Origin: an uncultured Oscillospiraceae bacterium
GTDB taxonomy: Bacteria; Bacillota; Clostridia; Oscillospirales; Acutalibacteraceae
NCBI GenBank assembly: GCA_905211675.1
Contig: CAJMBP010000064.1
Location: 1-8,201 of the forward strand
Direction of reading: 5' to 3'
Length of the DNA: 8,201 nucleotides
Both the position numbers and the translations under genes were made by a program. Under the pieces are notes generated by a model. The model was not told where the DNA came from. It searched no databases and worked only from the letters and a program-made list of their open reading frames with translations. The stretch's first letter is position 1. Every line of letters begins with the position of its first letter. This document shows positions 1 to 6,652 of the stretch, in pieces.

Positions 1-639
1 TATTGACCTTATGCCACAGCCGCCGCTTTTAAAATGCCCTGCCATATGAATTATATGATAAGTAAAAAATGAAGTATCATCCAGCACAAGATTCCCGTCA
101 AGCAACACAGCATTATCAAAAGCATTTTTAACAGGTAAAGCATTATCATCCGACAATGAATAGTGAAACTCAATGTGCATACCCGAAGGAGTGTTCATAG
201 AGCGATGGTGATCGTTAGTGTCCATTTTTGAAGTGTACGACAGTTTTTCACTCAACAGATTGAAAATTTTCAAAATATCATGTTCATATACCAAAACATC
301 AATATCTCTGCTTGTTCTCATATAATCTTGTGGATAATATTTGTTTATAACGGCACCCTTTAATAATATAAACGGAATTTTATACTCATTTAATAATTTT
401 GAAAAAGCGTTTAACTCAAAGCGCTGTTGCTCAGATGTGTAAAAAGCCAAAATCTCCGACTTCTTAAACTTTTCACCTACATCATATTCTAAGTTTTGCA
501 ACGCAATGGAAACCATGCTTTGAACATCATGCTTTTTTGATAATTTATACAAATTTTCAATATTAAAGTTTTCAGGCAAAACCACAGGCTTTTGGACGAG
601 GGCAGAACGCAATATATCTATTAAAATTTCTTTTTCCAT
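1..639 (-). CDS. Putative nucleotidyltransferase (NTP_transf_5-like), 3' end beyond window
   Basis: The reading frame is open from an ATG at 639 to the window edge, giving 213 residues without a stop, so the C-terminus is missing. An AAAGGG ribosome-binding site lies 7 nt before the ATG. Residues 92-95 read LLKG, followed by a YYP at 101-103 and an Arg-rich turn leading to RDIDVLV at 111-117. The two aspartates (112 and 114) look like the metal-binding DxD of a pol-beta-type nucleotidyltransferase. HIEFHYSL at 155-162 could supply the third acidic residue (Glu157), and a His-rich stretch (HIIHMAGHF) follows at 195-203. This order matches the uncharacterised nucleotidyltransferase family known as NTP_transf_5 (PF14907). 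Members are commonly seen beside glycan or peptide-modification genes, but the substrate is not established. It starts about 40 nt after the acyltransferase stop and probably belongs to the same operon. Family assignment is fairly sure; the role in glycan synthesis is not. Confidence 0.75.
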   Translation of the reverse strand, partial: MEKEILIDILRSALVQKPVVLPENFNIENLYKLSKKHDVQSMVSIALQNLEYDVGEKFKKSEILAFYTSEQQRFELNAFSKLLNEYKIPFILLKGAVINKYYPQDYMRTSRDIDVLVYEHDILKIFNLLSEKLSYTSKMDTNDHHRSMNTPSGMHIEFHYSLSDDNALPVKNAFDNAVLLDGNLVLDDTSFFTYHIIHMAGHFKSGGCGIRSI

Positions 640-679
640 TCTTTCACCCTTTCTCATTTAAATTACATCGGTTCTGAAG

Positions 680-1408
680 TTACATTATATCGCCTGCAAT
701 TTTTTCAAAACTCTTACCTTTTTTCTTAACAAAATCACGGTCGAAATGCCAATTTATATTTCTTTTAATTATTTTTGCAGGCGTGCCCGCAACAGCGACA
801 GCCGATTCACCTGCATCGCCTGTCACCGTTGAATTTGCGCCGACAACAGAATTTTTATGTATATGTGAGCCCTTTAAAATCATTGCCCTATAGCCAACCC
901 AAACATGTTCGTCAATTTTAACATCTTTTGAGGGGTTAATTCTTGCACCGTTTTCGTCAAGCATTGCATGTCCGTCACCTGTGCGCACATCAATTTCACT
1001 TGAAAACAGGCAGTCTTCACCAATTGTAATTTTGGTTCCTTCCATACAACTTAACTTAAGATTACCGCAAAGTTTTGAATTTTTACCTATAATAACGGTA
1101 TTATTATCGTCCTCAATCCAAACAGTTAAATCTTCGATATAACATCCTTTTTCAATAATGATTACATTGTGGTTGCCAAATACTCGCAAAGTCAGGTTCT
1201 TTACCGTGCAATCATCATTAACAAAAACATCATTATTCTCAGATTTTTCAGAAAAGAAAAATTTACCTTTGCATCTGATTAAAGAATTTATTTTAACTTG
1301 ATTGCCTTTTTTACCATTATATTTTATGTGCAACAGATTAAATAATTTTGTAAAAAACGCATTTTTTAAAATCTTTTTAAGTAGTTTTTTCACATCATTC
1401 ACCCACAT
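680..1408 (-). CDS. Left-handed beta-helix (hexapeptide repeat) acyltransferase, capsule O-acetyltransferase type
   Basis: This 242-residue protein has a basic N-terminal segment (about 7-36, rich in Lys and Leu) and then imperfect hexapeptide repeats forming a left-handed beta-helix (about 37-205). TGDGH at 143-147 matches the (S/T)xDGH active-site loop of CatB/WbbJ-type O-acetyltransferases, making His147 the likely catalytic base. This is followed by a typical HVWVG...ILKG coil at 168-180 and an AGTPAKIIKR tail at 207-216. The expected reaction is transfer of an acetyl (or other acyl) group from an acyl-CoA to a sugar hydroxyl in the cytoplasm. The acceptor sugar cannot be read from the sequence. 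The ATG at 1408 overlaps the previous gene by 14 nt and has only a weak GAGAG ribosome site. A GTG at 1393 behind GGGTG is an alternative start that would remove five residues. No membrane span is evident, so it is not the integral-membrane acyltransferase-3 type. Confidence 0.85.
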   Translation of the reverse strand: MWVNDVKKLLKKILKNAFFTKLFNLLHIKYNGKKGNQVKINSLIRCKGKFFFSEKSENNDVFVNDDCTVKNLTLRVFGNHNVIIIEKGCYIEDLTVWIEDDNNTVIIGKNSKLCGNLKLSCMEGTKITIGEDCLFSSEIDVRTGDGHAMLDENGARINPSKDVKIDEHVWVGYRAMILKGSHIHKNSVVGANSTVTGDAGESAVAVAGTPAKIIKRNINWHFDRDFVKKKGKSFEKIAGDIM

Positions 1409-1952
1409 ATAACTCTCGGCGTTTTACAATCCTGTCCGCCTCTATAACCGACAACCTTGGGACTGTGTTTTCACCCATAACGACTGCGCCAACATTTATA
1501 TGTACACCCTCTTCTATAAAGCAACCGTGATCGATAATTGAAGCGGCATTAATGATGCAGCCGTTTGATATATAGCTACCCGCACCGACAAAAGCTTTGG
1601 GAAGCACAACCGTACCCTCGCATATCACAGCCGATCTTGAAACGAAGGCAAATTTTGAAATAATTGTAGGTAACTTGCCGCCGTTATTTTTAATTTCTTT
1701 TTGCCATTTTAGTCTTACTTCATTATTACCGAAAGCCGGATATATCTCGGTATTATCATCTATAAATTTTTTATAATCAGAGCACTTGCCCGATAAATGG
1801 CATTTTGTTTTTGTAGGCCCATAATTTATTGCTTTGCAATCTTCACCGTAGTGGTCATCTAAAAAAATTATTTCATCATAATTTCCGTTGGCAAACGCTG
1901 CATCGTAAATCGCATTTCCGTGTCCGCCTGCTCCTAAAATCACTAATCTCAT
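1395..1952 (-). CDS. NeuD/PglD-like sugar acyltransferase (short form)
   Basis: The 185-residue protein has the two-part layout of the NeuD/PglD family. An N-terminal nucleotide-sugar-binding domain opens with GAGGHG at residues 7-12 and contains a FGNNEVR-type motif. It is followed by a left-handed beta-helix with a conserved IDHG...EEGVHI segment. The family transfers acetyl groups from acetyl-CoA to amino or hydroxyl groups of sugars (PglD on UDP-4-amino sugars, NeuD on sialic acid). Two oddities are visible. The residue after the putative catalytic His is Gly, where PglD has Glu, and the helix ends soon after that coil without the usual VPAK-like tail. No PglE-type aminotransferase is in the window, so an N-acetylation role is not supported here. 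The frame is open from a TTG at 1970, but the ATG at 1952 is preferred. It has GAGG 5 nt upstream and begins MRLVILGAGGHG as family members do, leaving a 10-nt gap to the GT2 stop. Confidence 0.82.
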   Translation of the reverse strand: MRLVILGAGGHGNAIYDAAFANGNYDEIIFLDDHYGEDCKAINYGPTKTKCHLSGKCSDYKKFIDDNTEIYPAFGNNEVRLKWQKEIKNNGGKLPTIISKFAFVSRSAVICEGTVVLPKAFVGAGSYISNGCIINAASIIDHGCFIEEGVHINVGAVVMGENTVPRLSVIEADRIVKRRELYVGE

Positions 1953-1956
1953 AACA

Positions 1957-1962
1957 TCCTCT
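1957..1962 (-). promoter_or_regulatory. Ribosome-binding site fixing the NeuD-like start at 1952
   Basis: On the minus strand the sequence AGAGGA lies immediately after the TAA stop of the GT2 gene, with the core GAGG 5 nt before the ATG at 1952. No comparable site precedes the in-frame TTG at 1970, which lies inside the upstream gene. This favours the shorter 185-residue protein. Confidence 0.7.
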
Positions 1963-2931
1963 TTATCCAAATAATTTAAACAGTCTGCAAACCAAAACTT
2001 TTTTAATAGGTAAATATTTATAAGCCTTTGCAGGAATAGACTTTACGGCACTTATAGCCTGTTTTTTTGCCTGTTTAGTTGCATTTTTCGCTTTTAAAAC
2101 GGAAAGCGAATATATTAAAGTATATTTACTTGTTAAAAGGTATAGTTCTTCGTTATTCTGATTTTTAAAGTAATCAGAAACATTTTTAAAAGCCTTAAAA
2201 TGTTCATAAGACATTTTAAAATAATCACTTTTAGTGGCATCCATTGTGCTTTCATTATTTGAATTATTTCTTTGAAAGTAATAGTAAAGCGGCACTTCAC
2301 TTATTGCCGCTGTTTTTGCATTTGACAATAAACGCGGAATGAAAGGAACATCATTGATTTTTAGGTTATCTGTGGGAAGAACCGTGTTTTTAATAACATT
2401 TTCGGAATAAATTTTATTCCAAAGCAAATAATTATAACCGCTTACATCACTTGCCCCATACAATTGTCTTATTGCTTCATTAGAATTAAATACCGAAACT
2501 TTATAAGAATCAAAATCAATATCATCAAAATCACGGTTAAAGCTTTCAACAATAAATTGTCCGCATTGAAAAATATCGACTCCGTATTTACAGACAGCTA
2601 AAACCATTTGTTCTACCATTTTAGGATGCAGCCAATCGTCACCGTCGGCAAACATATACAAACTGCCGCTTGCAGCGTTAATGCCCGCCACTCTTGCTGC
2701 CGCAGCACCTGAATTTTCTTCTAAAGCGACCACCTTAACAGTATCATACTTTTCACTAAACGATAAACACATTGATAATGTGTTATCGGTAGATTTATCA
2801 TCAATTAACACAATCTCAATATTATCGTATGTTTGATTTAAAATACTGTTTAAACAGCGTTCCAAATACTCACTTACATTATAAACAGGAATAATAATAC
2901 TAACCTTTTGATTTAAAGTATTATCACTCAT
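1963..2931 (-). CDS. Glycosyltransferase family 2 (GT-A fold)
   Basis: The 322-residue enzyme begins with a textbook GT2 domain. It has SIIIPVYN near residues 11-18, IDDKSTDNT at 43-51, NSGAAAAR at 73-80 and the metal- and nucleotide-binding ADGDDW at 95-100. Further C-terminal marks of the capsular GT2 subgroup are LLWNKIY at 169-175, ND at 193-194 where relatives often have an ED catalytic pair, and YYYFQRNNS at 217-225. The tail (about 240-322) is Lys-rich and amphipathic rather than clearly membrane-spanning, and may touch the membrane surface where the lipid-linked acceptor sits. It should add one sugar from a nucleotide-diphosphate donor to the growing repeat unit on the inner face of the membrane. 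Donor and linkage cannot be deduced. The ATG overlaps the stop of the preceding gene by 4 nt (ATGA), with AAGGGG about 8 nt upstream, so translation is coupled. Confidence 0.92.
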   Translation of the reverse strand: MSDNTLNQKVSIIIPVYNVSEYLERCLNSILNQTYDNIEIVLIDDKSTDNTLSMCLSFSEKYDTVKVVALEENSGAAAARVAGINAASGSLYMFADGDDWLHPKMVEQMVLAVCKYGVDIFQCGQFIVESFNRDFDDIDFDSYKVSVFNSNEAIRQLYGASDVSGYNYLLWNKIYSENVIKNTVLPTDNLKINDVPFIPRLLSNAKTAAISEVPLYYYFQRNNSNNESTMDATKSDYFKMSYEHFKAFKNVSDYFKNQNNEELYLLTSKYTLIYSLSVLKAKNATKQAKKQAISAVKSIPAKAYKYLPIKKVLVCRLFKLFG

Positions 2932-3947
2932 TTTTTTATCCCCTTATTCAAGTAATTCATAAACTCAAAATCGGATCCGCGACTCAATTTTACAATACGG
3001 GCAAATATACTTACATTTGAAAGTCCGGCAATAATACCGTTGCAACAAGACAATGTATACATATCACGAAGCACCTCAAGACCCAATTTGTAATGATGAT
3101 TTTCGCGTTCAGATGTGCTTTTCATTACGGTTTCATCACCATCGGTTCTGATAACATCGTTATAAAATACAACCTTGTCACCGTATTTTGATTTAAAAAC
3201 TTCAATTGCTTCTAAATCATCTGTAGCTAAAAATATTTGTTCAAAAGCATTCTCGTTCATAGCCGTATCTACTGCCGATAAATATTCATCGGTCGATACC
3301 ATATTAGGATGATTTTTATAATGGCGTTTAAAATCGGCACCGCGTACATGAACTGCCAATGTTTTTTTATCGCCAATCGTTTCTTTTATACTGTTTTCAA
3401 TAAAAGGCTTACACACTTCATTTAATTTTAAATGTCGCTTAACCAAATCTGCCATTGCATTCATATAATCATCACTTGGCATATATCCCGAATCCATACC
3501 GTAAACAGATTCAATATACAAGCGTTGATAATAATTGTGTTCAACCACGGCGCAACTTTGTTCGGCGTCTTCCAAACTAATATCAGACACAGGGCAAAAA
3601 TAATATTCAAAAGTATTAGTCGTGCCGTTAACAGGGTGATTTTCATGATAACAAGATGTCTTTGGTATTTTAAGCACCGGCACCATACCGAAACGCTCGG
3701 CAAAAAATATTTCGGCAAGTAAAAATCTCAATTCGGCAAACAAACCGTCACAACCCATGGTTTGAGCAATATAAACCAGCTTGCCGTCGTTTTTGTCACC
3801 CAATTTTTGTATATTTATTCTGAGCGGATTTTTACCGATTTCAAGGACCTCATCAACAAAAGCGCTGTCACCCATACGGCGAATACATCTTTGCAAATAA
3901 TTTAGTTTTTTGTGATTTTTTATATACTTTTTTATATTATTTAACAT
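2928..3947 (-). CDS. NodZ/FUT8-like putative fucosyltransferase (GT-B)
   Basis: The 339-residue protein carries in its C-terminal half the motif set of the alpha-1,6/O-fucosyltransferase superfamily. VHVRGADF at 199-206 corresponds to the HxRxxD donor-binding motif. It is followed by an HP at 213-214, FLATDD at 239-244, EVLRDMYTLSCC at 291-302 and GLSNVS at 308-313. The N-terminal half has QTMGCDGLFAELRFLLAEI at about 62-80, like the GLGN/LxxLL acceptor-side segment of NodZ-type enzymes. Characterised members use GDP-L-fucose. In this locus the upstream genes make a UDP-bound 6-deoxy-L-HexNAc, so the donor may differ, or GDP-fucose may be made elsewhere. No membrane span is obvious, so it should act at the cytoplasmic face. 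The ATG lies 4 nt after the flippase stop and its ribosome site AGGTGA is formed by that stop region. Superfamily placement is good; donor and acceptor are inferred. Confidence 0.75.
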   Translation of the reverse strand: MLNNIKKYIKNHKKLNYLQRCIRRMGDSAFVDEVLEIGKNPLRINIQKLGDKNDGKLVYIAQTMGCDGLFAELRFLLAEIFFAERFGMVPVLKIPKTSCYHENHPVNGTTNTFEYYFCPVSDISLEDAEQSCAVVEHNYYQRLYIESVYGMDSGYMPSDDYMNAMADLVKRHLKLNEVCKPFIENSIKETIGDKKTLAVHVRGADFKRHYKNHPNMVSTDEYLSAVDTAMNENAFEQIFLATDDLEAIEVFKSKYGDKVVFYNDVIRTDGDETVMKSTSERENHHYKLGLEVLRDMYTLSCCNGIIAGLSNVSIFARIVKLSRGSDFEFMNYLNKGIKK

Positions 3948-3951
3948 ATTG

Positions 3952-3957
3952 TCACCT
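3952..3957 (-). promoter_or_regulatory. Ribosome-binding site overlapping the flippase stop codon
   Basis: AGGTGA on the minus strand contains the TGA stop of the flippase gene and sits 4 nt before the ATG at 3947 (7 nt counted from AGG). Termination of the flippase and initiation of the putative fucosyltransferase therefore occur at nearly the same place, a typical arrangement for translational coupling. Confidence 0.65.
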
Positions 3958-5493
3958 ATGCAATTTTTTCAATATAATTTTTAAAAATGCTTCTTTATCG
4001 TTTCTGCTTAATATAAAAACAAAATTAAGCATAAAGCCGAAAATTGCGACAAGCAAAGCGGCAAAAATCAATTTTATCCAGCTGTCAGCGTTAAAAAACA
4101 AACCAAATGCATAAATTATCAAGGTCATTATCACGGTAGAAATAATACTCTTTAAAATAATCTTACCAAAACAACCGAACTTAATATTCAAAAATCGGGA
4201 ACAGTAAATCGGCACAACGATACCGTTTTTGATTATATTAAAGAAGGTGCTTACCCCCACAACAATAAGCATTTTTAAATAAACATTATCTGTGAACTGC
4301 AAAAGAATAAAAACACTGCCGCAAGAGCATAATGCAGTTATAATTGTAATTATTGATAAGCTTTTAACCTTATTTAATGTTGCAAATATATTTTCTAACG
4401 GATATACAATCAAAGATATCGGGTATTCTAAAACAGTGACAATTGTCAACATAACAAGTATTTTGGCATCTTTGGTAGGTGTCCAAAGCTGATAGAACGC
4501 TTTGCCGAAAACAACAATAAATGACACCGGTATGCTTGCGAATAATCCCATCAATTTCATTGCAAAAAGCAGCTGAGATTTCATTCCCTCATTATCATCT
4601 TTAGCAAAGCTTATTGTAAGTTGAGGCGCAAAAACATTTGCCACAGTAACAAATAATGACTGAATATATGTTGGTATGGTTTTAGAAATCGCTACTATTC
4701 CCATTGGGTCGGCGCCTACAAACAAATTGGTTATCAATAGGTCAAGACCGGTTGACAGCACATTGCCAAGTTGAGAAACACTGTTCCAAACACCCGATGA
4801 CACTAATTCTTTAATTTTTGAAAAATCAAAATATTTTCGCTTAATCTTTACCATCGGCATTAGCTTTTTTGTATAATACATATTAACAAAAATCACATAT
4901 ACGCCGCTTATAAAGGTGGCAAGGCCAACATACCACACCTTTGGCACAAGAAGCGAAAAAGCACCGATTAGAATAACTGCTCTAAAAACATTTGACTCAA
5001 TATTTCTAAGTGAAATAAGTTCTAATCTGTTTTTTACATAGGCCGCATTTGAAAATATGCTGCCTATTATAGAAACAAGCATTGCGCCGAAAATCAAAGC
5101 CCATAATATGCGCACATCAAAAAGAATTGAGTTTGGCACATCTACTACCTTGTTGATAAAAATCAACAGCAGCGTGCAGGGAATTGATATCACCGGCGAT
5201 AAAAACAAATTAGCAAATAAAACCGATGTATAATATTTTTTTACATTTTCATAATCTTCTTTATAAAAGCTGATTGCAATAAATCGACCTGCCATTGAAT
5301 TTAATGCCGTTATTAAAATTTGAACATAGCTTACAAAGTTGTTTGCAAGACCGACAAAACCGTAAGCGGTACTGCCGATAGTTTTAATAATATAGGGTGT
5401 TAAAAAGAAGCCTATACCGATATTTACTACAAAAGCTATTAGTTGTGCGACTATATTTATGCTCAGTCTTTTTGCAGAGCTTGTTTCACTCAT
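3952..5493 (-). CDS. wzx: Wzx-type polysaccharide flippase (MOP/PST superfamily)
   Basis: This 513-residue, strongly hydrophobic protein has the length and pattern of the polysaccharide transporter branch of the MOP exporters. The opening is typical: an amphipathic N-terminus (SINIVAQLIAF) runs into a first span at about 12-36, followed by LTPYIIKTIGSTAYGF at 31-46 and a second span at about 44-66. Further spans are near 90-114, 128-150, 168-183 and 187-207. The remaining hydrophobic blocks to about residue 505 suggest 12 to 14 spans in all. The expected role is to move the undecaprenyl-diphosphate-linked repeat unit from the inner to the outer face of the membrane, where a Wzy polymerase would act. 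No Wzy is in the window. The ATG at 5493 has GAGG 7 nt upstream. The 29-nt gap to the 2-epimerase gene contains no hairpin that I could see. Relatives include teichuronic-acid and O-antigen flippases, and the glycan moved cannot be told. Confidence 0.92.
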   Translation of the reverse strand: MSETSSAKRLSINIVAQLIAFVVNIGIGFFLTPYIIKTIGSTAYGFVGLANNFVSYVQILITALNSMAGRFIAISFYKEDYENVKKYYTSVLFANLFLSPVISIPCTLLLIFINKVVDVPNSILFDVRILWALIFGAMLVSIIGSIFSNAAYVKNRLELISLRNIESNVFRAVILIGAFSLLVPKVWYVGLATFISGVYVIFVNMYYTKKLMPMVKIKRKYFDFSKIKELVSSGVWNSVSQLGNVLSTGLDLLITNLFVGADPMGIVAISKTIPTYIQSLFVTVANVFAPQLTISFAKDDNEGMKSQLLFAMKLMGLFASIPVSFIVVFGKAFYQLWTPTKDAKILVMLTIVTVLEYPISLIVYPLENIFATLNKVKSLSIITIITALCSCGSVFILLQFTDNVYLKMLIVVGVSTFFNIIKNGIVVPIYCSRFLNIKFGCFGKIILKSIISTVIMTLIIYAFGLFFNADSWIKLIFAALLVAIFGFMLNFVFILSRNDKEAFLKIILKKLHR

Positions 5494-5500
5494 TGTATAT

Positions 5501-5504
5501 CCTC
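5501..5504 (-). promoter_or_regulatory. Ribosome-binding site of the flippase gene
   Basis: GAGG on the minus strand lies 7 nt before the ATG at 5493, in the 29-nt AT-rich gap after the 2-epimerase gene. It supports the flippase start. No -35/-10 promoter pair or terminator stem was recognised in this gap. Confidence 0.6.
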
Positions 5505-5522
5505 ATTTATTAAATATTTGTA

Positions 5523-6650
5523 CTAAAACTTTCTCCAAACCATTTTATTGATTATACCGACATAGCTTTGAATAAGCTTTATAACCTTTGTCGATACATT
5601 TGTGTCGGCATAAGCCGGTACGGTAAGTCCGTCATCGCCGTTTTCTTTCATGGCAACAGCCAAATCAACTGCCTGCAACACCTGTTCGGAGGTAATGCTT
5701 CCGATTGTAAACACACCCTTGTCCATAGCTTCGGGGCGTTCTGTCGAAGTTCTGATAGAAACTGCAGGGAATTTAAAATAAGAGCCCTCTTCAGGAATAG
5801 TGCCGCTGTCGGAAACAACGCAAAAGGCATTTTTTTGAAGATTATTGTAATCAAAAAATCCCAATGGCTCATGCTGAATAACGCGCTTATCAAAAACAAA
5901 ACCGCGTTGCTCGATATATTTTTTAGACCGCGGATGGCAGGAGTAAAGAATCGGCATATCATAATTTTCTGCCATTGCATTTACAGCGTTCATAAGTGCA
6001 AAAAAGTTTGATTCAATATCAATATTCTCTTCACGGTGTGCCGAAAGCAGAATATATTTACCCTTTTGAAGTCCTAAGCGCTCCAAAACATCACTGTTAT
6101 CAATCTGGTCTTTATGTGCGTTTAAAACCTCTGCCATTGTCGAGCCTACAACATATGTATTTTCAGGTTTTACACCGCAGTCCAAAATATAACGGCGCGC
6201 GTGTTCAGAATAGCACAGATTAACATCGCTTGTTACGTCAACAATGCGACGGATAACCTCTTCCGGCAAATTCTCGTCTTTGCAGCGGTTACCTGCTTCA
6301 AGGTGAAAAATCGGAATTTTTAAACGCTTTGCGGAAATAACGCAAAGGCAGGAGTTGGTATCGCCCAAAACCAAAATTGCATCGGGCTTTTCTCTTTCAA
6401 AAAGCTCATACGATTTTGCCAAAACATTACCCATGGTTTGACCTAAATTATCACCCACTACACCCAAATAAAAGTCGGGTTCTCTTACCTCGAGCTCATC
6501 AAAAAACAGCTTGTTTAAATTGTAATCATAATTTTGACCTGTATGAACAATTTTTAAGTCAAAATACTTATCGCATTTTTTGGCAATTTCAGACAGTTTG
6601 ATAATTTCAGGTCTTGTTCCCATAACAATCATTAACTTTAATTTACTCAT
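5523..6650 (-). CDS. fnlC: UDP-HexNAc 2-epimerase, non-hydrolysing, FnlC/CapG/WbvD type
   Basis: The 375-residue protein is a full-length member of the WecB (GT-B fold) epimerase family. Motifs are GTRPE at 11-15, HTGQNYD at 36-42, GDTNS at 96-100, HLEAGNR at 116-122, NLPEE at 127-131, AHREEN at 204-209, SDSGTIPEE at 280-288 and RTSTERPEA at 300-308. Glu118, one of the NLPEE glutamates and His205 match the catalytic acidic and histidine residues known from WecB. Plain WecB has HxEAGLR; the HLEAGNRCKDENLPEE form here and SDSGTI in place of SDSGGI are the version I associate with CapG/FnlC/WbjD. These epimerise C2 of UDP-2-acetamido-2,6-dideoxy-L-hexoses. Its place directly after the dehydratase and reductase genes makes it the third step of that pathway. 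The product would be UDP-L-FucNAc or UDP-L-QuiNAc, depending on the reductase. It is cytoplasmic. The ATG is 2 nt past the reductase stop, with GAGGTG inside the reductase's last codons. Confidence 0.88.
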   Translation of the reverse strand: MSKLKLMIVMGTRPEIIKLSEIAKKCDKYFDLKIVHTGQNYDYNLNKLFFDELEVREPDFYLGVVGDNLGQTMGNVLAKSYELFEREKPDAILVLGDTNSCLCVISAKRLKIPIFHLEAGNRCKDENLPEEVIRRIVDVTSDVNLCYSEHARRYILDCGVKPENTYVVGSTMAEVLNAHKDQIDNSDVLERLGLQKGKYILLSAHREENIDIESNFFALMNAVNAMAENYDMPILYSCHPRSKKYIEQRGFVFDKRVIQHEPLGFFDYNNLQKNAFCVVSDSGTIPEEGSYFKFPAVSIRTSTERPEAMDKGVFTIGSITSEQVLQAVDLAVAMKENGDDGLTVPAYADTNVSTKVIKLIQSYVGIINKMVWRKF

Positions 6651-6652
6651 TT

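Noticed and set aside
1953..1970. TTG at 1970 as the start of the NeuD-like gene
   Set aside because: It lies within the GT2 gene without a ribosome site. ATG at 1952 has GAGG at good spacing and gives the family-typical N-terminus.
3432..3722. Plus-strand open frame of 96 codons and a minus-strand frame of 85 codons at 3461-3718
   Set aside because: Both lie within the fucosyltransferase-like gene, resemble no protein family I recognise and have no ribosome site of note. They are frame shadows.
5494..5522. AT-rich gap between 2-epimerase and flippase as a promoter or terminator
   Set aside because: It holds only a short AAATATTTA-type palindrome and a ribosome site. There is no GC stem followed by a T-run and no convincing -35/-10 pair.
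5568..6601. Several open frames opposite or within the 2-epimerase gene (147, 110, 75 and 74 codons)
   Set aside because: The epimerase gene is intact with all family motifs. The other frames have unnatural composition and no recognisable domain.
5523..6650. Plain WecB making UDP-ManNAc
   Set aside because: The HLEAGNRCKDENLPEE and SDSGTI variants and the location next to the dehydratase and reductase fit the 6-deoxy-L-HexNAc 2-epimerase subgroup better.
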